Positions 33,663-42,869 of a DNA stretch of 64,000 nucleotides are shown one piece after another. The stretch covers positions 4,452,772 to 4,516,771 of the forward strand of contig CP007444.1 in assembly GCA_000632805.1 (NCBI GenBank), read 5' to 3'. Origin of the DNA: Dyella jiangningensis. GTDB taxonomy: Bacteria; Pseudomonadota; Gammaproteobacteria; Xanthomonadales; Rhodanobacteraceae. Within the stretch, counting starts at the first letter, position 1. Every line of letters begins with the position of its first letter. The translations under genes and the position numbers were made by a program. The notes under the pieces were generated by a model that was given only the letters and a program-made list of their open reading frames with translations, was not told where the DNA came from and ran no database searches.

Positions 33663-36600
33663 TCAATGCTCCTCGATGAGGTTGCCGGCCTGCGCGAGAC
33701 GCGCGGCCTTGCGGGCGCGGCGGCGTTCGCTCATGCGTTCGCCCCAGCCGCGCACCAGCACGTAGAACAGCGGCGTGAAGATCAGGCCGAAGAAGGTGAC
33801 GCCCAGCATGCCGGCGAACACCGCCACGCCCATCGCGTGACGCATTTCCGCACCAGCGCCGTGCGAGGTCACCAGCGGCACCACGCCCATGATGAAAGCG
33901 AACGACGTCATCAGGATCGGGCGCAGTCGCAGGCGGGCGGCTTCCAGCACAGCCTGCACGCGGTCCATGCCTTCGAGGATCTGCGCCTCGCGGGCAAACT
34001 CCACGATCAGGATCGCGTTCTTGCACGCCAGGCCCACCAGCACGATCAGGCCGATCTGGGTGAAGATGTTGTTGTCGCCACCGGAGAGCCACACACCGGA
34101 GATGGCGGACAGCAGCACCATCGGCACGATCAGGATCACCGCGAGCGGCAGCAGCAGGCTTTCATACAGCGAGGCCAGCACCAGGAACACCAGCAGCACG
34201 CACAACGGGAATACCAGTACCGCGGTATTGCCGGCGAGGATCTGCTGATAGGTCAGCTCGGTCCACTCGAACGTCATGCCGTTGGGCAGGTTGTCCTTGG
34301 CAAGTTTCTCGATCGCCGCTTGCGCCTGGCCACTGCTGAAGCCCGGTGCCGGACCACCGTTGATCTCGGCTGTCGGATAACCGTTGTAGTGCTGCACGCG
34401 ATCGGGACCGACGGTCTGCGTCACGGTGAGGAACGATCCCAGCGGGATCATTTCGCCGGAAGCGCTGCGCGTCTTCAGGCCCAGGATGTCCTTGGGCTCG
34501 TGGCGGAAGCCCGGCTCGGCGGACACGTTCACCTGGTAGGTGCGACCAAAGCGGTTGAAGTCATTCACGTAGAGCGAGCCGAGGTAGGCCTGCATGGTCT
34601 GGTACACATCAGCCAGATCCACGCCTTCGGCCTTCGCCTTCTCGCGATCCACGTCCGCATCGATCTGCGGCACGCTCACCTGGTAGCTGGAGAACAGGCC
34701 CGCCAGCGTCGGCACCTTGGTGCTCGCACCGATCAGGTTCTGCGTCTGCTTGTACAGCTCCTCGAAGCCGGCATCGGAACGATCTTCCACCTGCAGGCGG
34801 AAACCACCGATCGTGCCCAGGCCATTCACCGGCGGCGGCGGGAAGATCGCGATATACGCATCCTGGATCGCCGCGTATTTCTGCTGCAGCGCCGCCGTGA
34901 TCGCACCGGCCGACAGCGACGCATCACGACGTTCCTCGAACGGCTTGAGCGTCACGAACACGATGCCGGAGTTGGTGCTGTTGGTGAACCCGTTGATCGA
35001 CAGGCCCGGGAACGCCACGGCGCTCTCCACGCCCGGCTGCTTGAGCGCGATGTCGCTCATGCGGCGGATGACGTCTTCCGAACGATCCAGCGAGGCGGCA
35101 TCCGGCAGCTGCGCGAACGACACCAGGTACTGCTTGTCCTGCGGCGGCACGAAGCCGGTCGGCACGTGGGCGAAGCCGAACAGACCCAGCAGCACGAGGC
35201 CACCGTAGATGATCAGCGCGATGGAGCCCGAACGCAGGATGCGCTTCACGCCACCCACGTAACGGTTCGCGCTGCTCACGAACAGGCGGTTGAACGGACG
35301 GAACAGCCAGCCGAACGCACGATCAATGAAGCGGCTCAGCTTGTCCTTCGGCGCACCGTGTTCCTGCAGCAGCAGGGCGGCGAGCGCGGGGCTCAGGGTC
35401 AGCGAGTTGAATGCCGAGATCACCGTGGAGATGGCAATGGTCAGCGCGAACTGGCGATAGAACTGACCGGTGAGGCCGCTGATGAAGGCCGCCGGCACGA
35501 ACACCGCGCACAGCACCAGCGCCGTAGCCACGATGGGCCCGGTCACTTCCTTCATGGCCTGGCGCGTCGCGTCCTTCGGCGACAGGCCGTGTTCGATATG
35601 ACGCTCGACGTTCTCCACCACCACGATGGCGTCGTCCACCACGATGCCGATGGCCAGCACCAGGCCGAACAGCGACAGCGCGTTGAGCGAGAAGCCCGCC
35701 ATCAGCATCACCGCGAACGTACCGATCAGCGATACCGGTACGGCGACCAGCGGGATGATCGATGCGCGCCAGGTCTGCAGGAACAGGATCACCACCAGCA
35801 CCACGAGGGCGATGGCTTCGAACAGCGTATGCACCACCGCTTCAATCGAACCGCGCACGAACACCGTCGGGTCGTAGACGATCTGGTAGTCCACGCCCTG
35901 CGGGAAATCCTTCTTCAGGTCCACCATCAGTGCGCGGACCTCGTCGGAGATCTGGATCGCGTTGGAACCCGGGCGCTGGAAGATCGGCAGCGCCACGGCC
36001 GGCTGGTTGTTGAGCAGGCTGCGCAGCGCGTAGCTGTTGGAACCCAGTTCGACGCGGGCCACGTCACGCAGGTGCACGAAGGAGCCGTCGGCGTCCTTGC
36101 GCACGATGATGTTGAGGAAGTCTTCCTCGGTGATCAGACGACCCTGCGTGTTGATGTTGAGCTGGAAGGCTGCATTGGTCGGGCCCGGGGGCGCGTTCAG
36201 TGCACCCGCGGCAACGGTGATGTTCTGCTCCTGGATCGCGTGCACCACGTCGCCCGTGGTGAGCTGGCGGGTCGCCAGCCGGTCCGGATCGAGCCACACG
36301 CGCATGCTGTATTCGCCGGCGCCGAAGATCTGCACGTCACCCACGCCGTCGAGACGGGCGAGCTGGTCCTTGATGTGCAGGCGCGCGTAGTTCGACAGAT
36401 ACAGCATGTCGTAGCGCTGATCCGGCGAGATCAGGTGCACCACCATGGTGAGGTCGGGCGAACTCTTCTGCGTGGTGACGCCAAGGCGCTGCACTTCCTC
36501 GGGCAGGCGCGGCAAGGCCTGCGACACGCGGTTCTGCACCTGCACCTGCGCGTTGTCCAGATCCGTGCCCAGCGCGAAGGTGACGGTGAGCGTCATCGCG

Positions 36601-36863
36601 CCGTCGCTGGTGGACTGCGAGCTGGTGTAGAGCATGCCTTCCACGCCGTTGATCTGTTCTTCTAGCGGCGTGGCGACGGTTTCGGCGATCACCTTGGGGT
36701 TGGCGCCGGGATAGGAAGCGCGCACCACCACGGTCGGCGGCACCACTTCGGGGTATTCGCTGATCGGCAGCTTGAACAGCGCGATGCTGCCCGCGATGAC
36801 GATCAGTACGGAGAGGACGCCGGCCAGAATCGGCCTGTCCACGAAGTATTGAGCGATCTTCAT
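33663..36863 (-). CDS. HAE1-type RND multidrug efflux pump (MexF/OqxB-like)
   Basis: A 1066-residue proton-driven inner-membrane pump. It starts MKIAQYFVDRPILAGVLSVLI, and the transmembrane relay motif GIVVDDAIVVVENVERH carries the paired aspartates. Two halves each with a large periplasmic loop are followed by the second helix bundle (PLAVILIVPMVLLSAISGVW, CKNAILIVEFAREAQ). It works with the fusion protein upstream (37053-38249) and the OprM-type channel downstream to export drugs or toxic metabolites. The order MFP-RND-OMF matches mexEF-oprN. The 189-base gap to the fusion protein holds two hairpins. Confidence 0.96.
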   Translation of the reverse strand: MKIAQYFVDRPILAGVLSVLIVIAGSIALFKLPISEYPEVVPPTVVVRASYPGANPKVIAETVATPLEEQINGVEGMLYTSSQSTSDGAMTLTVTFALGTDLDNAQVQVQNRVSQALPRLPEEVQRLGVTTQKSSPDLTMVVHLISPDQRYDMLYLSNYARLHIKDQLARLDGVGDVQIFGAGEYSMRVWLDPDRLATRQLTTGDVVHAIQEQNITVAAGALNAPPGPTNAAFQLNINTQGRLITEEDFLNIIVRKDADGSFVHLRDVARVELGSNSYALRSLLNNQPAVALPIFQRPGSNAIQISDEVRALMVDLKKDFPQGVDYQIVYDPTVFVRGSIEAVVHTLFEAIALVVLVVILFLQTWRASIIPLVAVPVSLIGTFAVMLMAGFSLNALSLFGLVLAIGIVVDDAIVVVENVERHIEHGLSPKDATRQAMKEVTGPIVATALVLCAVFVPAAFISGLTGQFYRQFALTIAISTVISAFNSLTLSPALAALLLQEHGAPKDKLSRFIDRAFGWLFRPFNRLFVSSANRYVGGVKRILRSGSIALIIYGGLVLLGLFGFAHVPTGFVPPQDKQYLVSFAQLPDAASLDRSEDVIRRMSDIALKQPGVESAVAFPGLSINGFTNSTNSGIVFVTLKPFEERRDASLSAGAITAALQQKYAAIQDAYIAIFPPPPVNGLGTIGGFRLQVEDRSDAGFEELYKQTQNLIGASTKVPTLAGLFSSYQVSVPQIDADVDREKAKAEGVDLADVYQTMQAYLGSLYVNDFNRFGRTYQVNVSAEPGFRHEPKDILGLKTRSASGEMIPLGSFLTVTQTVGPDRVQHYNGYPTAEINGGPAPGFSSGQAQAAIEKLAKDNLPNGMTFEWTELTYQQILAGNTAVLVFPLCVLLVFLVLASLYESLLLPLAVILIVPMVLLSAISGVWLSGGDNNIFTQIGLIVLVGLACKNAILIVEFAREAQILEGMDRVQAVLEAARLRLRPILMTSFAFIMGVVPLVTSHGAGAEMRHAMGVAVFAGMLGVTFFGLIFTPLFYVLVRGWGERMSERRRARKAARLAQAGNLIEEH

Positions 36864-36955
36864 TGCATTCGTCCTGGTTGCTCTAGGCACCATTCCCGCG
36901 CGAGGCGGGGACTTGGGGAGCCTTGTTCGCGTTATGCGAGGGCAAAAACTCCCTG

Positions 36956-37040
36956 GCCCTCTCCACCACGGGAGAGGGCGTGCGTCACTTGCTTGCCGTT
37001 ACGTTTCCAAGTCGTCATTCCCGCAGGGACGGGAATGACG
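36956..37040. repeat. Two hairpins between the fusion-protein and pump genes
   Basis: GCCCTCTCC / GGAGAGGGC (36956-36979) is a decayed CCCTCTCCC palindrome. CGTCATTCCCG / CGGGAATGACG (37013-37040) is a perfect 11-bp stem of the CATTCCCG type. Both lie within the presumed operon and may modulate mRNA stability or pump:fusion-protein ratio. Confidence 0.65.
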
Positions 37041-37052
37041 ATCGACGGTGGC

Positions 37053-38249
37053 TTACGGTTTCTGCGCCGCGTTCTTGCCCGAAGCGCCGCCCGCCATCGC
37101 CAGCTGCTTGTTCGGATCGAGGCTGCGCGTTTCCATCGCGACCTTGGTCGGGTTCACTTCCACGCCGGGACGCACATGCTGCAGGCCGTTGACGATCACG
37201 GTGTCCTTGGCGTCCAGACCTTCGGTAACCACACGGAGGCCGTCCAGTAGTGGGCCGGTGACCACGCGGCGGTATTCCACCTTGCGGTCCTTGTCCACGA
37301 CGTAGACGAACTTGTTGCCGAGATCGGCGGCCACGGCGCGGTCATCGACCAGCGCACGCGGCTGGCGGCTGTCGCTGCGCAGTTGCACGCGAACGTAGAG
37401 GCCGGGCGTGTAGCCGGCGTCGGCGTTGTCGAACACGGCGCGCAGGCGGATGGTGCCGCTGCCGGCGCGAAGCTGGTTGTCCACGAAGTCGACGCGGCCG
37501 GCATGCGGAAAGCCTTTTTCGTCGGCGAGTGCCATGGCGACCTGCAGCGTGCCGTTGTTGGCGCGTCGAAGACGGTCGAACTTGAGGAAGCTGTGCTCGT
37601 CGACGTCGAAGTAGGCGTAGATCGGGTCCACGCTCACTACGCTGGTCAACACGTCGTTGCTGGTGACCAGGTTGCCCGGCGTCACCAGGGCGTTGCTCAC
37701 CCGGCCATCGATCGGCGCGCGCACCTCGGTGAAACCGAGATTGAGGCGGGCGGCGTCGAGCGCGGCACCGGTCGATGCCACCTGCGCCTTGGTGCTTTGC
37801 GCGGCCGTCACCTGGCGGTCGGCTTCTTCCTTGGCGATCGCATGCTGGTCGAGCAGGCGGCCGGCGCGCTCGGCGTTGGCCTGTGCCAATGCCTGTTCGG
37901 CCTTGGCCTGGTTGAGATTGGCCGAGAGACGATCCACTTCAGCCTGATAGGGGCGCGGGTCGATGCGGAACAGCAGGTCGCCCTTGCGGACCACGGCACC
38001 TTCCTTGAAGTGCACCGAGTCCACGTAGCCGTTGACGCGCGGGCGGATCTGGATCGTGTCGACCGCCTGCAGGCGGCCGGTGAATTCGTCGGCGTCATCC
38101 ACCGGGCGCACCAGCACTTGGGCGACGGTGACGGCGGGGGCCGGCGGCGGGCCGGCCTGGGCATGGCTTTCGCCGTTATGGCCGAGGACGGCCCAGCTGC
38201 CGCCCACCACGGCCAGCGCGAGAATGGCAAGGATCCATCGTTTTTTCAT
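37053..38249 (-). CDS. RND efflux periplasmic membrane fusion protein (MexE/OqxA-like)
   Basis: A 398-residue adaptor. After a signal/anchor (MKKRWILAILALAVVGGSWAVLG) come the lipoyl half-motifs (VNGYVDSVHFKEGAVVRKGDLLFRIDPRPYQAEVDRL and LGFTEVRAPIDGRVSNALVTPGNLV), the intervening coiled-coil hairpin (QAKAEQALAQANAERAGRLLDQ) and beta-barrel domain. It bridges the RND pump and outer channel. GGGAG lies 6 bases before the ATG. It is the first gene of the efflux operon, divergent from the LysR gene, which probably controls it. Confidence 0.95.
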   Translation of the reverse strand: MKKRWILAILALAVVGGSWAVLGHNGESHAQAGPPPAPAVTVAQVLVRPVDDADEFTGRLQAVDTIQIRPRVNGYVDSVHFKEGAVVRKGDLLFRIDPRPYQAEVDRLSANLNQAKAEQALAQANAERAGRLLDQHAIAKEEADRQVTAAQSTKAQVASTGAALDAARLNLGFTEVRAPIDGRVSNALVTPGNLVTSNDVLTSVVSVDPIYAYFDVDEHSFLKFDRLRRANNGTLQVAMALADEKGFPHAGRVDFVDNQLRAGSGTIRLRAVFDNADAGYTPGLYVRVQLRSDSRQPRALVDDRAVAADLGNKFVYVVDKDRKVEYRRVVTGPLLDGLRVVTEGLDAKDTVIVNGLQHVRPGVEVNPTKVAMETRSLDPNKQLAMAGGASGKNAAQKP

Positions 38250-38357
38250 GTCGGGCTCCCATATTGGTCTCACCGGCATCGGGGGTAGCCGGCGAGCAGG
38301 GCCGAGAGAATAGGTATACGATACGGTTCAATAAATACCTCCTTGTGCAATGCAATA

Positions 38358-38372
38358 GTGACTGTGAGTCAC
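38358..38372. promoter_or_regulatory. Palindrome in the efflux/LysR divergent region
   Basis: GTGACT-GTG-AGTCAC is a perfect 6-bp inverted repeat with a 3-base spacer, 22 bases upstream of the lysR start and 109 upstream of the fusion-protein start. It is a candidate operator for LysR autoregulation. A looser AGGTAT...ATACCT pair lies just to its left. Confidence 0.45.
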
Positions 38373-38394
38373 GAATGGGTAGAGAATCGAGCCT

Positions 38395-39342
38395 ATGGAA
38401 GACTTTGCCGCAATCTCAGCCTTCGTACGTGTGGTCGAGGCCAAGAGCTTCGCCGCGGCTGCCGCGCAATTGGGCATGACGCCATCGGGCGTCAGTCGCG
38501 CCGTCTCACGTCTGGAGGAAAGCCTGGGCGCCCGGCTGCTTTATCGATCGACCCGTTCGCTGCGGTTGACCGACGATGGGGCCTCGTTCCACGCACGTTG
38601 CAAGGAAATCCTTGCCGATCTGGCCGAAGCCACCGAAGCGCTGGGCTACGCCGCCCGCAAGCCCACCGGCAAGTTGCGCATCGGTGCGCCCGCCTCGGTA
38701 GGCCGCACCGTGATCATCCCGAGGCTGGCCGAATTCGAGCAGCGCTACCCGGACATCCGGCTGGAGCTGTCGATGTGCGACTACCCCTACGACCTCAACG
38801 AAGAGGGCATCGATTGCGCCGTCCGCGTGGGGCCGTTGGAGGATTCCAGCCTGATCGCCCGCAAGATCGGCTACCTGCGCAACGTGATCATCGCCTCGCC
38901 GGACTACCTGGCCCGCCACGGTGCCCCGCAGAGCCTCGAGGATCTGAAGAACCACCGCTGCATCAACTACGTGCAGCCGAATGGGCGGCCAAGGCAGTGG
39001 CAGTTCGACACCCCGAGCGGGCAGGTCGGCATCGACATCGACGCCCACATGCTGATCAATGACGCCGAGTCGGTGATCCAGGCGGTGGTGTCCGGCCTGG
39101 GCATCACCCAGGCGCCGCATGTCATTGCCTCATGCATGCTCGACTTCGGCAAGCTCGAACTGGTGATGACGGACACCATCTCCACCGGCAAGCCGGTGTG
39201 GATCGTCTACCCGCAGAAAAAGCATCTCTCCGCCCGCGTGCAGGCCTTCATCGAGTGGGTGCGCGAAGTGTTCGAGCAGACCAATGAGCCGGGCAAGCAC
39301 AAGAAGCCAGTGGCGGTGTTGGCGGAGCGGTTGAGCGCGTAA
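38395..39342 (+). CDS. LysR family transcriptional regulator of the efflux operon
   Basis: A 315-residue LTTR. Residues 3-62 are the winged helix (FAAISAFVRVVEAKSFAAAAAQLGMTPSGVSRAVSRLEESLGARLLYRSTRSLRLTD), and residues about 90-300 the effector-binding domain (GKLRIGAPASVGRTVIIPRLAEFEQRYPDIRLELSMCD). It is divergently transcribed from the MFP-RND-OMF genes, the classic position of MexT-like and similar activators. The inducer is unknown. It has a weak Shine-Dalgarno. Confidence 0.92.
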   Translation: MEDFAAISAFVRVVEAKSFAAAAAQLGMTPSGVSRAVSRLEESLGARLLYRSTRSLRLTDDGASFHARCKEILADLAEATEALGYAARKPTGKLRIGAPASVGRTVIIPRLAEFEQRYPDIRLELSMCDYPYDLNEEGIDCAVRVGPLEDSSLIARKIGYLRNVIIASPDYLARHGAPQSLEDLKNHRCINYVQPNGRPRQWQFDTPSGQVGIDIDAHMLINDAESVIQAVVSGLGITQAPHVIASCMLDFGKLELVMTDTISTGKPVWIVYPQKKHLSARVQAFIEWVREVFEQTNEPGKHKKPVAVLAERLSA

Positions 39343-39393
39343 AGCGGGCGAATGGTGGGAGTGCGTGGAGACTGGCAACAATGTCGCGTTGCG

Positions 39394-39417
39394 GTCGCGC
39401 ACTGGGTGCGCTCCCAC
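39394..39417 (-). repeat. REP-like element, single
   Basis: Read on the minus strand it is GTGGGAGCGCACCC followed by AGTGCGCGAC. It lies 51 bases after the lysR stop. Confidence 0.8.
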
Positions 39418-39460
39418 ACAGGTAGGCGGCGTTGCCGCGAGCACCCGCCCCTCACCCCGG

Positions 39461-39483
39461 CCCTCTCCCTGGAGGGGAGAGGG
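39461..39483. repeat. CCCTCTCCC palindrome, copy 3
   Basis: CCCTCTCCC / GGGAGAGGG with a 5-base loop; flanks (CTCACCCCGG before, AGAAAGTGCGG after) match copies 2 and 4. Confidence 0.8.
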
Positions 39484-39529
39484 AGAAAGTGCGGTGCCCG
39501 CGGATTCCCCCGCGATCCAACGAAGCTGC

Positions 39530-39790
39530 TTTAAGTCCTCTTCGCATCGGCGCGTTGCGGTGTAGCCGCGCCGCGCGAGGTAGTAACGAGCGCGTCCCAG
39601 CTCGCCTCGGTCGACCGACGCTTCTATCCCTCATATCGCTACGAGCCTTGGCTCTCAAGGCCATTTTCTTTGGGTTACTTTTCTTTTGGGCCAGCAAAAG
39701 AAAAGTGACTCGAGCTCCGGCAGGAGATCGAAACGCCCGCTGCGTAAGCGGCAACCTAGCGGTATCGCTACATCCGAAGTTCGACGCTAA
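39530..39790. repeat. Composite hairpin-rich intergenic element, copy 2
   Basis: It shares with copy 3 the stretch GCGTTGCGGTGTAGCCGC through GAGCCTTGG, CTCAAGGCCATTTTCTTTGG, the hairpin with arms ACTTTTCTTTT / AAAAGAAAAGT and GTGACTCGAG, and GATCGAAACGCCCGCTGCG. The CTTTTCTTT hairpin could terminate transcription. Confidence 0.75.
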
Positions 39791-39873
39791 TGGATGAGCG
39801 GCCTTCGGCTGTTGAAAAGCGCCTTCGGCCTGCACCGCGACGACGAAGCATGTGAAGACCGAGGCGAAAGGCG

Positions 39874-39897
39874 GTCGCGCACAGGGTGCGCTCCTAC
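39874..39897 (-). repeat. REP-like element, single
   Basis: Minus-strand reading GTAGGAGCGCACCC then TGTGCGCGAC. It sits 22 bases past the uppP stop, where it may serve as a 3' hairpin. Confidence 0.8.
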
Positions 39898-39919
39898 AAC
39901 GGGAGATGGGCGAGTCAGC

Positions 39920-40726
39920 TCACGCGCCCGCCGGCACCAGCAACAACAACGCGATGCCCAACGCGATGCGATAAATCGCAAACGGCGTAAACCGATGGCC
40001 GCGGATATACCCTAGCAACCACTTCACCGCGATGAACGCGACGACGGCCGAGACGATGAAGCCCACGCCGAACGCCGTCCAATCCTCATGCACGCCGCCT
40101 TCCTTCAACACCTTCAACAGCTCATACCCGGTGGCGGCGTACATGGTGGGAATGCCGACGAGGAAGGCGAATTCCGTAGCAGCAGCGCGATTGCTGGTGC
40201 CAAAAAGCATGGCCGTGAAAATGGTGGCCGCCGAGCGCGAGGTGCCTGGGAAGATGCCGGCCACCATCTGCGCAATGCCGACTAGGATGGCCACGCGCCA
40301 AGTCACTTCGGTGCGATCGGGCTGGCGGGCGGCGAGGCGTTCGGCTGCGATCATCCACACGCCACCGATCACCAGCGCCCACGCCACCGGCGTGATCGCC
40401 TCGGGCAGTTTGAAGCCGAGTTTCACGGCGATGAAGCCGAGCACGGCGGTGATCAGGAATGACACGATCAGCTTGGCCAGGTAGCTGCGGTTGGCCGGAT
40501 CGCGCCACTGCGTGAAGAGCTGCCAGATGCGATTCCAATAGATGAAGGTGACCGCGAGGATCGCGCCGGCCTGGATGCCTACATTGAACAAGTCCGATCG
40601 CGCACCCAGGCCAAATTTCTCGGCGATCAGCAGGTGGCCCGTACTGGAGATGGGCAGGAATTCGGTGATGCCTTCGATGATGCCAAGCAGGATGACGTTG
40701 ATCAGATCGCTCACGAAAACTCCCAT
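39920..40726 (-). CDS. uppP: Undecaprenyl-diphosphatase
   Basis: A 268-residue polytopic membrane enzyme that dephosphorylates undecaprenyl diphosphate to recycle the lipid carrier for peptidoglycan and O-antigen. The two BacA consensus regions are present: IIEGITEFLPISSTGHLLIAE near 12-33 and VAGIFPGTSRSAATI near 155-170. It is the usual length. The start MGVFVSDLINVI is preferred over upstream in-frame residues. It is monocistronic and divergent from glnA. Confidence 0.95.
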   Translation of the reverse strand: MGVFVSDLINVILLGIIEGITEFLPISSTGHLLIAEKFGLGARSDLFNVGIQAGAILAVTFIYWNRIWQLFTQWRDPANRSYLAKLIVSFLITAVLGFIAVKLGFKLPEAITPVAWALVIGGVWMIAAERLAARQPDRTEVTWRVAILVGIAQMVAGIFPGTSRSAATIFTAMLFGTSNRAAATEFAFLVGIPTMYAATGYELLKVLKEGGVHEDWTAFGVGFIVSAVVAFIAVKWLLGYIRGHRFTPFAIYRIALGIALLLLVPAGA

Positions 40727-40905
40727 GGTCGGCTGGCCGGGTTCCATGCCGGCGTAAAGCGGCATAGCTTAGGGGAACCGTATGGCGTTTTCGGGCGCCG
40801 GGGCGGTGCGCGCAATCTTGCGTTTGCGCTGCGTTACGGCTGGGCGTGAAAGTCTGTCGGATGCCTCGTTTGGGGATCGCGCGCGAGACAGGCATGGTTT
40901 TCCAT

Positions 40906-40922
40906 TGCACCGATTTGGTGCA
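40906..40922 (+). promoter_or_regulatory. NtrC binding site upstream of glnA
   Basis: TGCACC-GATTT-GGTGCA is a perfect match to the NtrC consensus dyad (TGCACC-N5-GGTGCA). It lies about 95 bp upstream of the sigma-54 promoter, a normal enhancer distance. Confidence 0.85.
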
Positions 40923-41007
40923 TATTGCCGCTTCAAAGAAGTGCAACCGGGCTGCTCGCAGGCCCGGCCGCGGGTGTAATGCCTTGATATGTAAGGTTCC
41001 ATTGGCT

Positions 41008-41023
41008 TGGCACAGGCCTTGCT
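41008..41023 (+). promoter_or_regulatory. Sigma-54 promoter of glnA
   Basis: TGGCAC-AGGCC-TTGCT matches the -24/-12 consensus TGGCAC-N5-TTGCW exactly. It would start transcription about 30 bases before the glnA ATG and is activated by phosphorylated NtrC. Confidence 0.88.
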
Positions 41024-41066
41024 CAGTGGCAGTCGTTTCCACACCTTTTGCCCACCGAGGTTGTCC

Positions 41067-42482
41067 ATGTCGTCCGCCGTCCAGAAAGTGCTCGATCAGA
41101 TCCAGGAACACGAAGTCGAATTCGTCGACTTCCGCTTCGCCGACATGCTCGGCAAGCACCACCACGTGACGTTCCCGGCCCACGCCATCGACGAGGGCAC
41201 GTTCGAGGACGGCAAGATGTTCGACGGTTCGTCGATCGCCGGCTGGAAGGGCATCAACGAGTCCGACATGGTGCTGATGCCCGACCCGGACACGGCCTAC
41301 ATCGATCCGTTCAGCGCGCACACGCAGATGGTCATCCACTGCGACGTGCTCGAGCCGTCGACCATGCAGGCCTATGGCCGTGACCCGCGCTCCATCGCCA
41401 AGCGCGGCGAAGCCTTCCTGAAGTCGACCGGCATCGCCGACACCGCCTTCTTCGGTCCGGAGCCGGAATTCTTCATCTTCGACTCGGTGCGCTGGCAGAA
41501 CGACATGGGCCGCGTGTTCTACGAAATCGGCTCCGAAGAAGCCGCGTGGAGCTCGCGCTACAAGTACGAAGACAACAACACCGGCCACCGTCCGGGCGTG
41601 AAGGGCGGCTACTTCCCGGTCAGCCCGGTCGACTCGCTGGGCGACCTGCGCGCCGACATGTGCAAGGTGCTCGAATCGCTGGGCCAGGTGGTGGAAGTGC
41701 ATCACCACGAAGTCGCCAACGCCGGCCAGTGCGAAATCGGCACGCGCTTCAACACGCTGGTGAAGAAGGCCGACGAACTGATGACCATGAAGTACGTCAT
41801 CAAGAATGTGGCCCACCAGAACGGCAAGACCGTCACCTTCATGCCCAAGCCGATCGTCGGCGACAACGGCAGCGGCATGCACGTGCACCAGTCGCTGTCG
41901 AAGGATGGCAACAACCTGTTCGCGGGCGACCTGTACGGCGGCCTGTCGCAGACGGCGCTGTGGTACATCGGCGGCATCTTCAAGCACGCCAAGGCCATCA
42001 ACGCGTTCGCCAACTCCACCACCAACAGCTACAAGCGCCTGGTGCCGGGCTTCGAAGCGCCGGTGATGCTGGCCTACTCGGCCCGCAACCGCTCGGCCAG
42101 CTGCCGCATCCCGTACGTGTCGAGCCCGAAGGGTCGCCGCATCGAAGTGCGCTTCCCCGATCCGATGAACTCGGGCTACCTCGTGTTCACCGCGCTGATG
42201 ATGGCCGGCCTCGACGGCATCATCAACAAGATCGACCCGGGTGCGCCGGCCGACAAGGACCTGTACGACCTGCCGCCGGAAGAAGAGAAGAAGATCCCGC
42301 AGGTGTGCGCGAGTCTCGACGAAGCACTGGTCGCGCTCGACAAGGACCGCGACTTCCTCAAGGCCGGCGGCGTGTTCACCGACGACTTCATCGACGCGTA
42401 CATCGCGCTGAAGATGCAGGAAGTCACCCGCTATCGCGCCAGCACGCATCCGCTGGAATTCCAGATGTACTACGCGATCTGA
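41067..42482 (+). CDS. glnA: Glutamine synthetase type I
   Basis: A 471-residue GSI-beta enzyme that makes glutamine from glutamate, ammonia and [13 protein letters not shown], the metal-binding [19 protein letters not shown] and the ATP site [11 protein letters not shown] are intact. The adenylylation Tyr400 lies in LYDLPPEE, so it should be regulated by GlnE. The start [12 protein letters not shown] is supported by family length. It is driven by a sigma-54 promoter with an NtrC site and ends in a strong terminator; ntrBC lie at 58-60.5 kb, not next to glnA. Confidence 0.98.
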   Translation: MSSAVQKVLDQIQEHEVEFVDFRFADMLGKHHHVTFPAHAIDEGTFEDGKMFDGSSIAGWKGINESDMVLMPDPDTAYIDPFSAHTQMVIHCDVLEPSTMQAYGRDPRSIAKRGEAFLKSTGIADTAFFGPEPEFFIFDSVRWQNDMGRVFYEIGSEEAAWSSRYKYEDNNTGHRPGVKGGYFPVSPVDSLGDLRADMCKVLESLGQVVEVHHHEVANAGQCEIGTRFNTLVKKADELMTMKYVIKNVAHQNGKTVTFMPKPIVGDNGSGMHVHQSLSKDGNNLFAGDLYGGLSQTALWYIGGIFKHAKAINAFANSTTNSYKRLVPGFEAPVMLAYSARNRSASCRIPYVSSPKGRRIEVRFPDPMNSGYLVFTALMMAGLDGIINKIDPGAPADKDLYDLPPEEEKKIPQVCASLDEALVALDKDRDFLKAGGVFTDDFIDAYIALKMQEVTRYRASTHPLEFQMYYAI

Positions 42483-42510
42483 TCGCGCATCCATCGATGG
42501 ACGCAGCAAT

Positions 42511-42539
42511 GACGGGCGCTTCGGCGCCCGTCGTTTTTT
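42511..42539 (+). terminator. Intrinsic terminator of glnA
   Basis: A perfect 9-bp stem GACGGGCGC / GCGCCCGTC with a TTCG tetraloop is followed by GTTTTTT. It begins 28 bases past the stop. Confidence 0.95.
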
Positions 42540-42869
42540 CCGATTCAATAGATCGCGTGTGACTGCCAAGTCGGCAGGCGTCGTGCGAAGCACCTGGAGG
42601 CGTTGCGAATAGCGGACGCCACCATGCAAGCACGCGTTCCACGCGTCTTCGGTTGAAGGCCTCAGCATGACAACGGACGTCCACGCGCGTGAATGGTATG
42701 CGTGGTTATACGCAGTGCCTTCTAGGTAGTAATGCGGTTGTGCGAATCGCGGCGTGCTTCGATCATCGAGCTTCCCATGTGCGTCAGGTCGCGCTCGCTG
42801 CTGCGGCCGACGCTTCGCCTGGCTAATCCCCCCTGATCGAGCCAGGCATCCGCCAGGGAGGCTGCTTTT
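42540..42869. other. 330-bp gap before the autotransporter gene
   Basis: I see no gene or clear control site in this region. Short frames exist on both strands but none has a ribosome-binding site or family-like sequence. The last 15 bases carry CAGGGAGGC, the autotransporter ribosome-binding site. Confidence 0.6.

Larger units (their letters stand above)
39343..39919. other. 577-bp noncoding region with repeats
   Basis: Between lysR and uppP I see a REP unit (39394-39417), a CCCTCTCCC palindrome (39461-39483), copy 2 of the composite element (about 39530-39790) and another REP (39874-39897). No protein or RNA gene is supported. Confidence 0.75.
40727..41066. other. uppP/glnA divergent intergenic region
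   Basis: The 340-bp gap carries the uppP leader on the left and the nitrogen-regulated glnA control region (NtrC site and sigma-54 promoter, listed separately) on the right. I see no gene in it. Confidence 0.75.

Noticed and set aside
33456..36665. A 1069-codon plus-strand frame antisense to the RND pump
   Set aside because: The pump is clear on the other strand; the antisense product is rich in His, Gln and Arg and has no recognisable domain.
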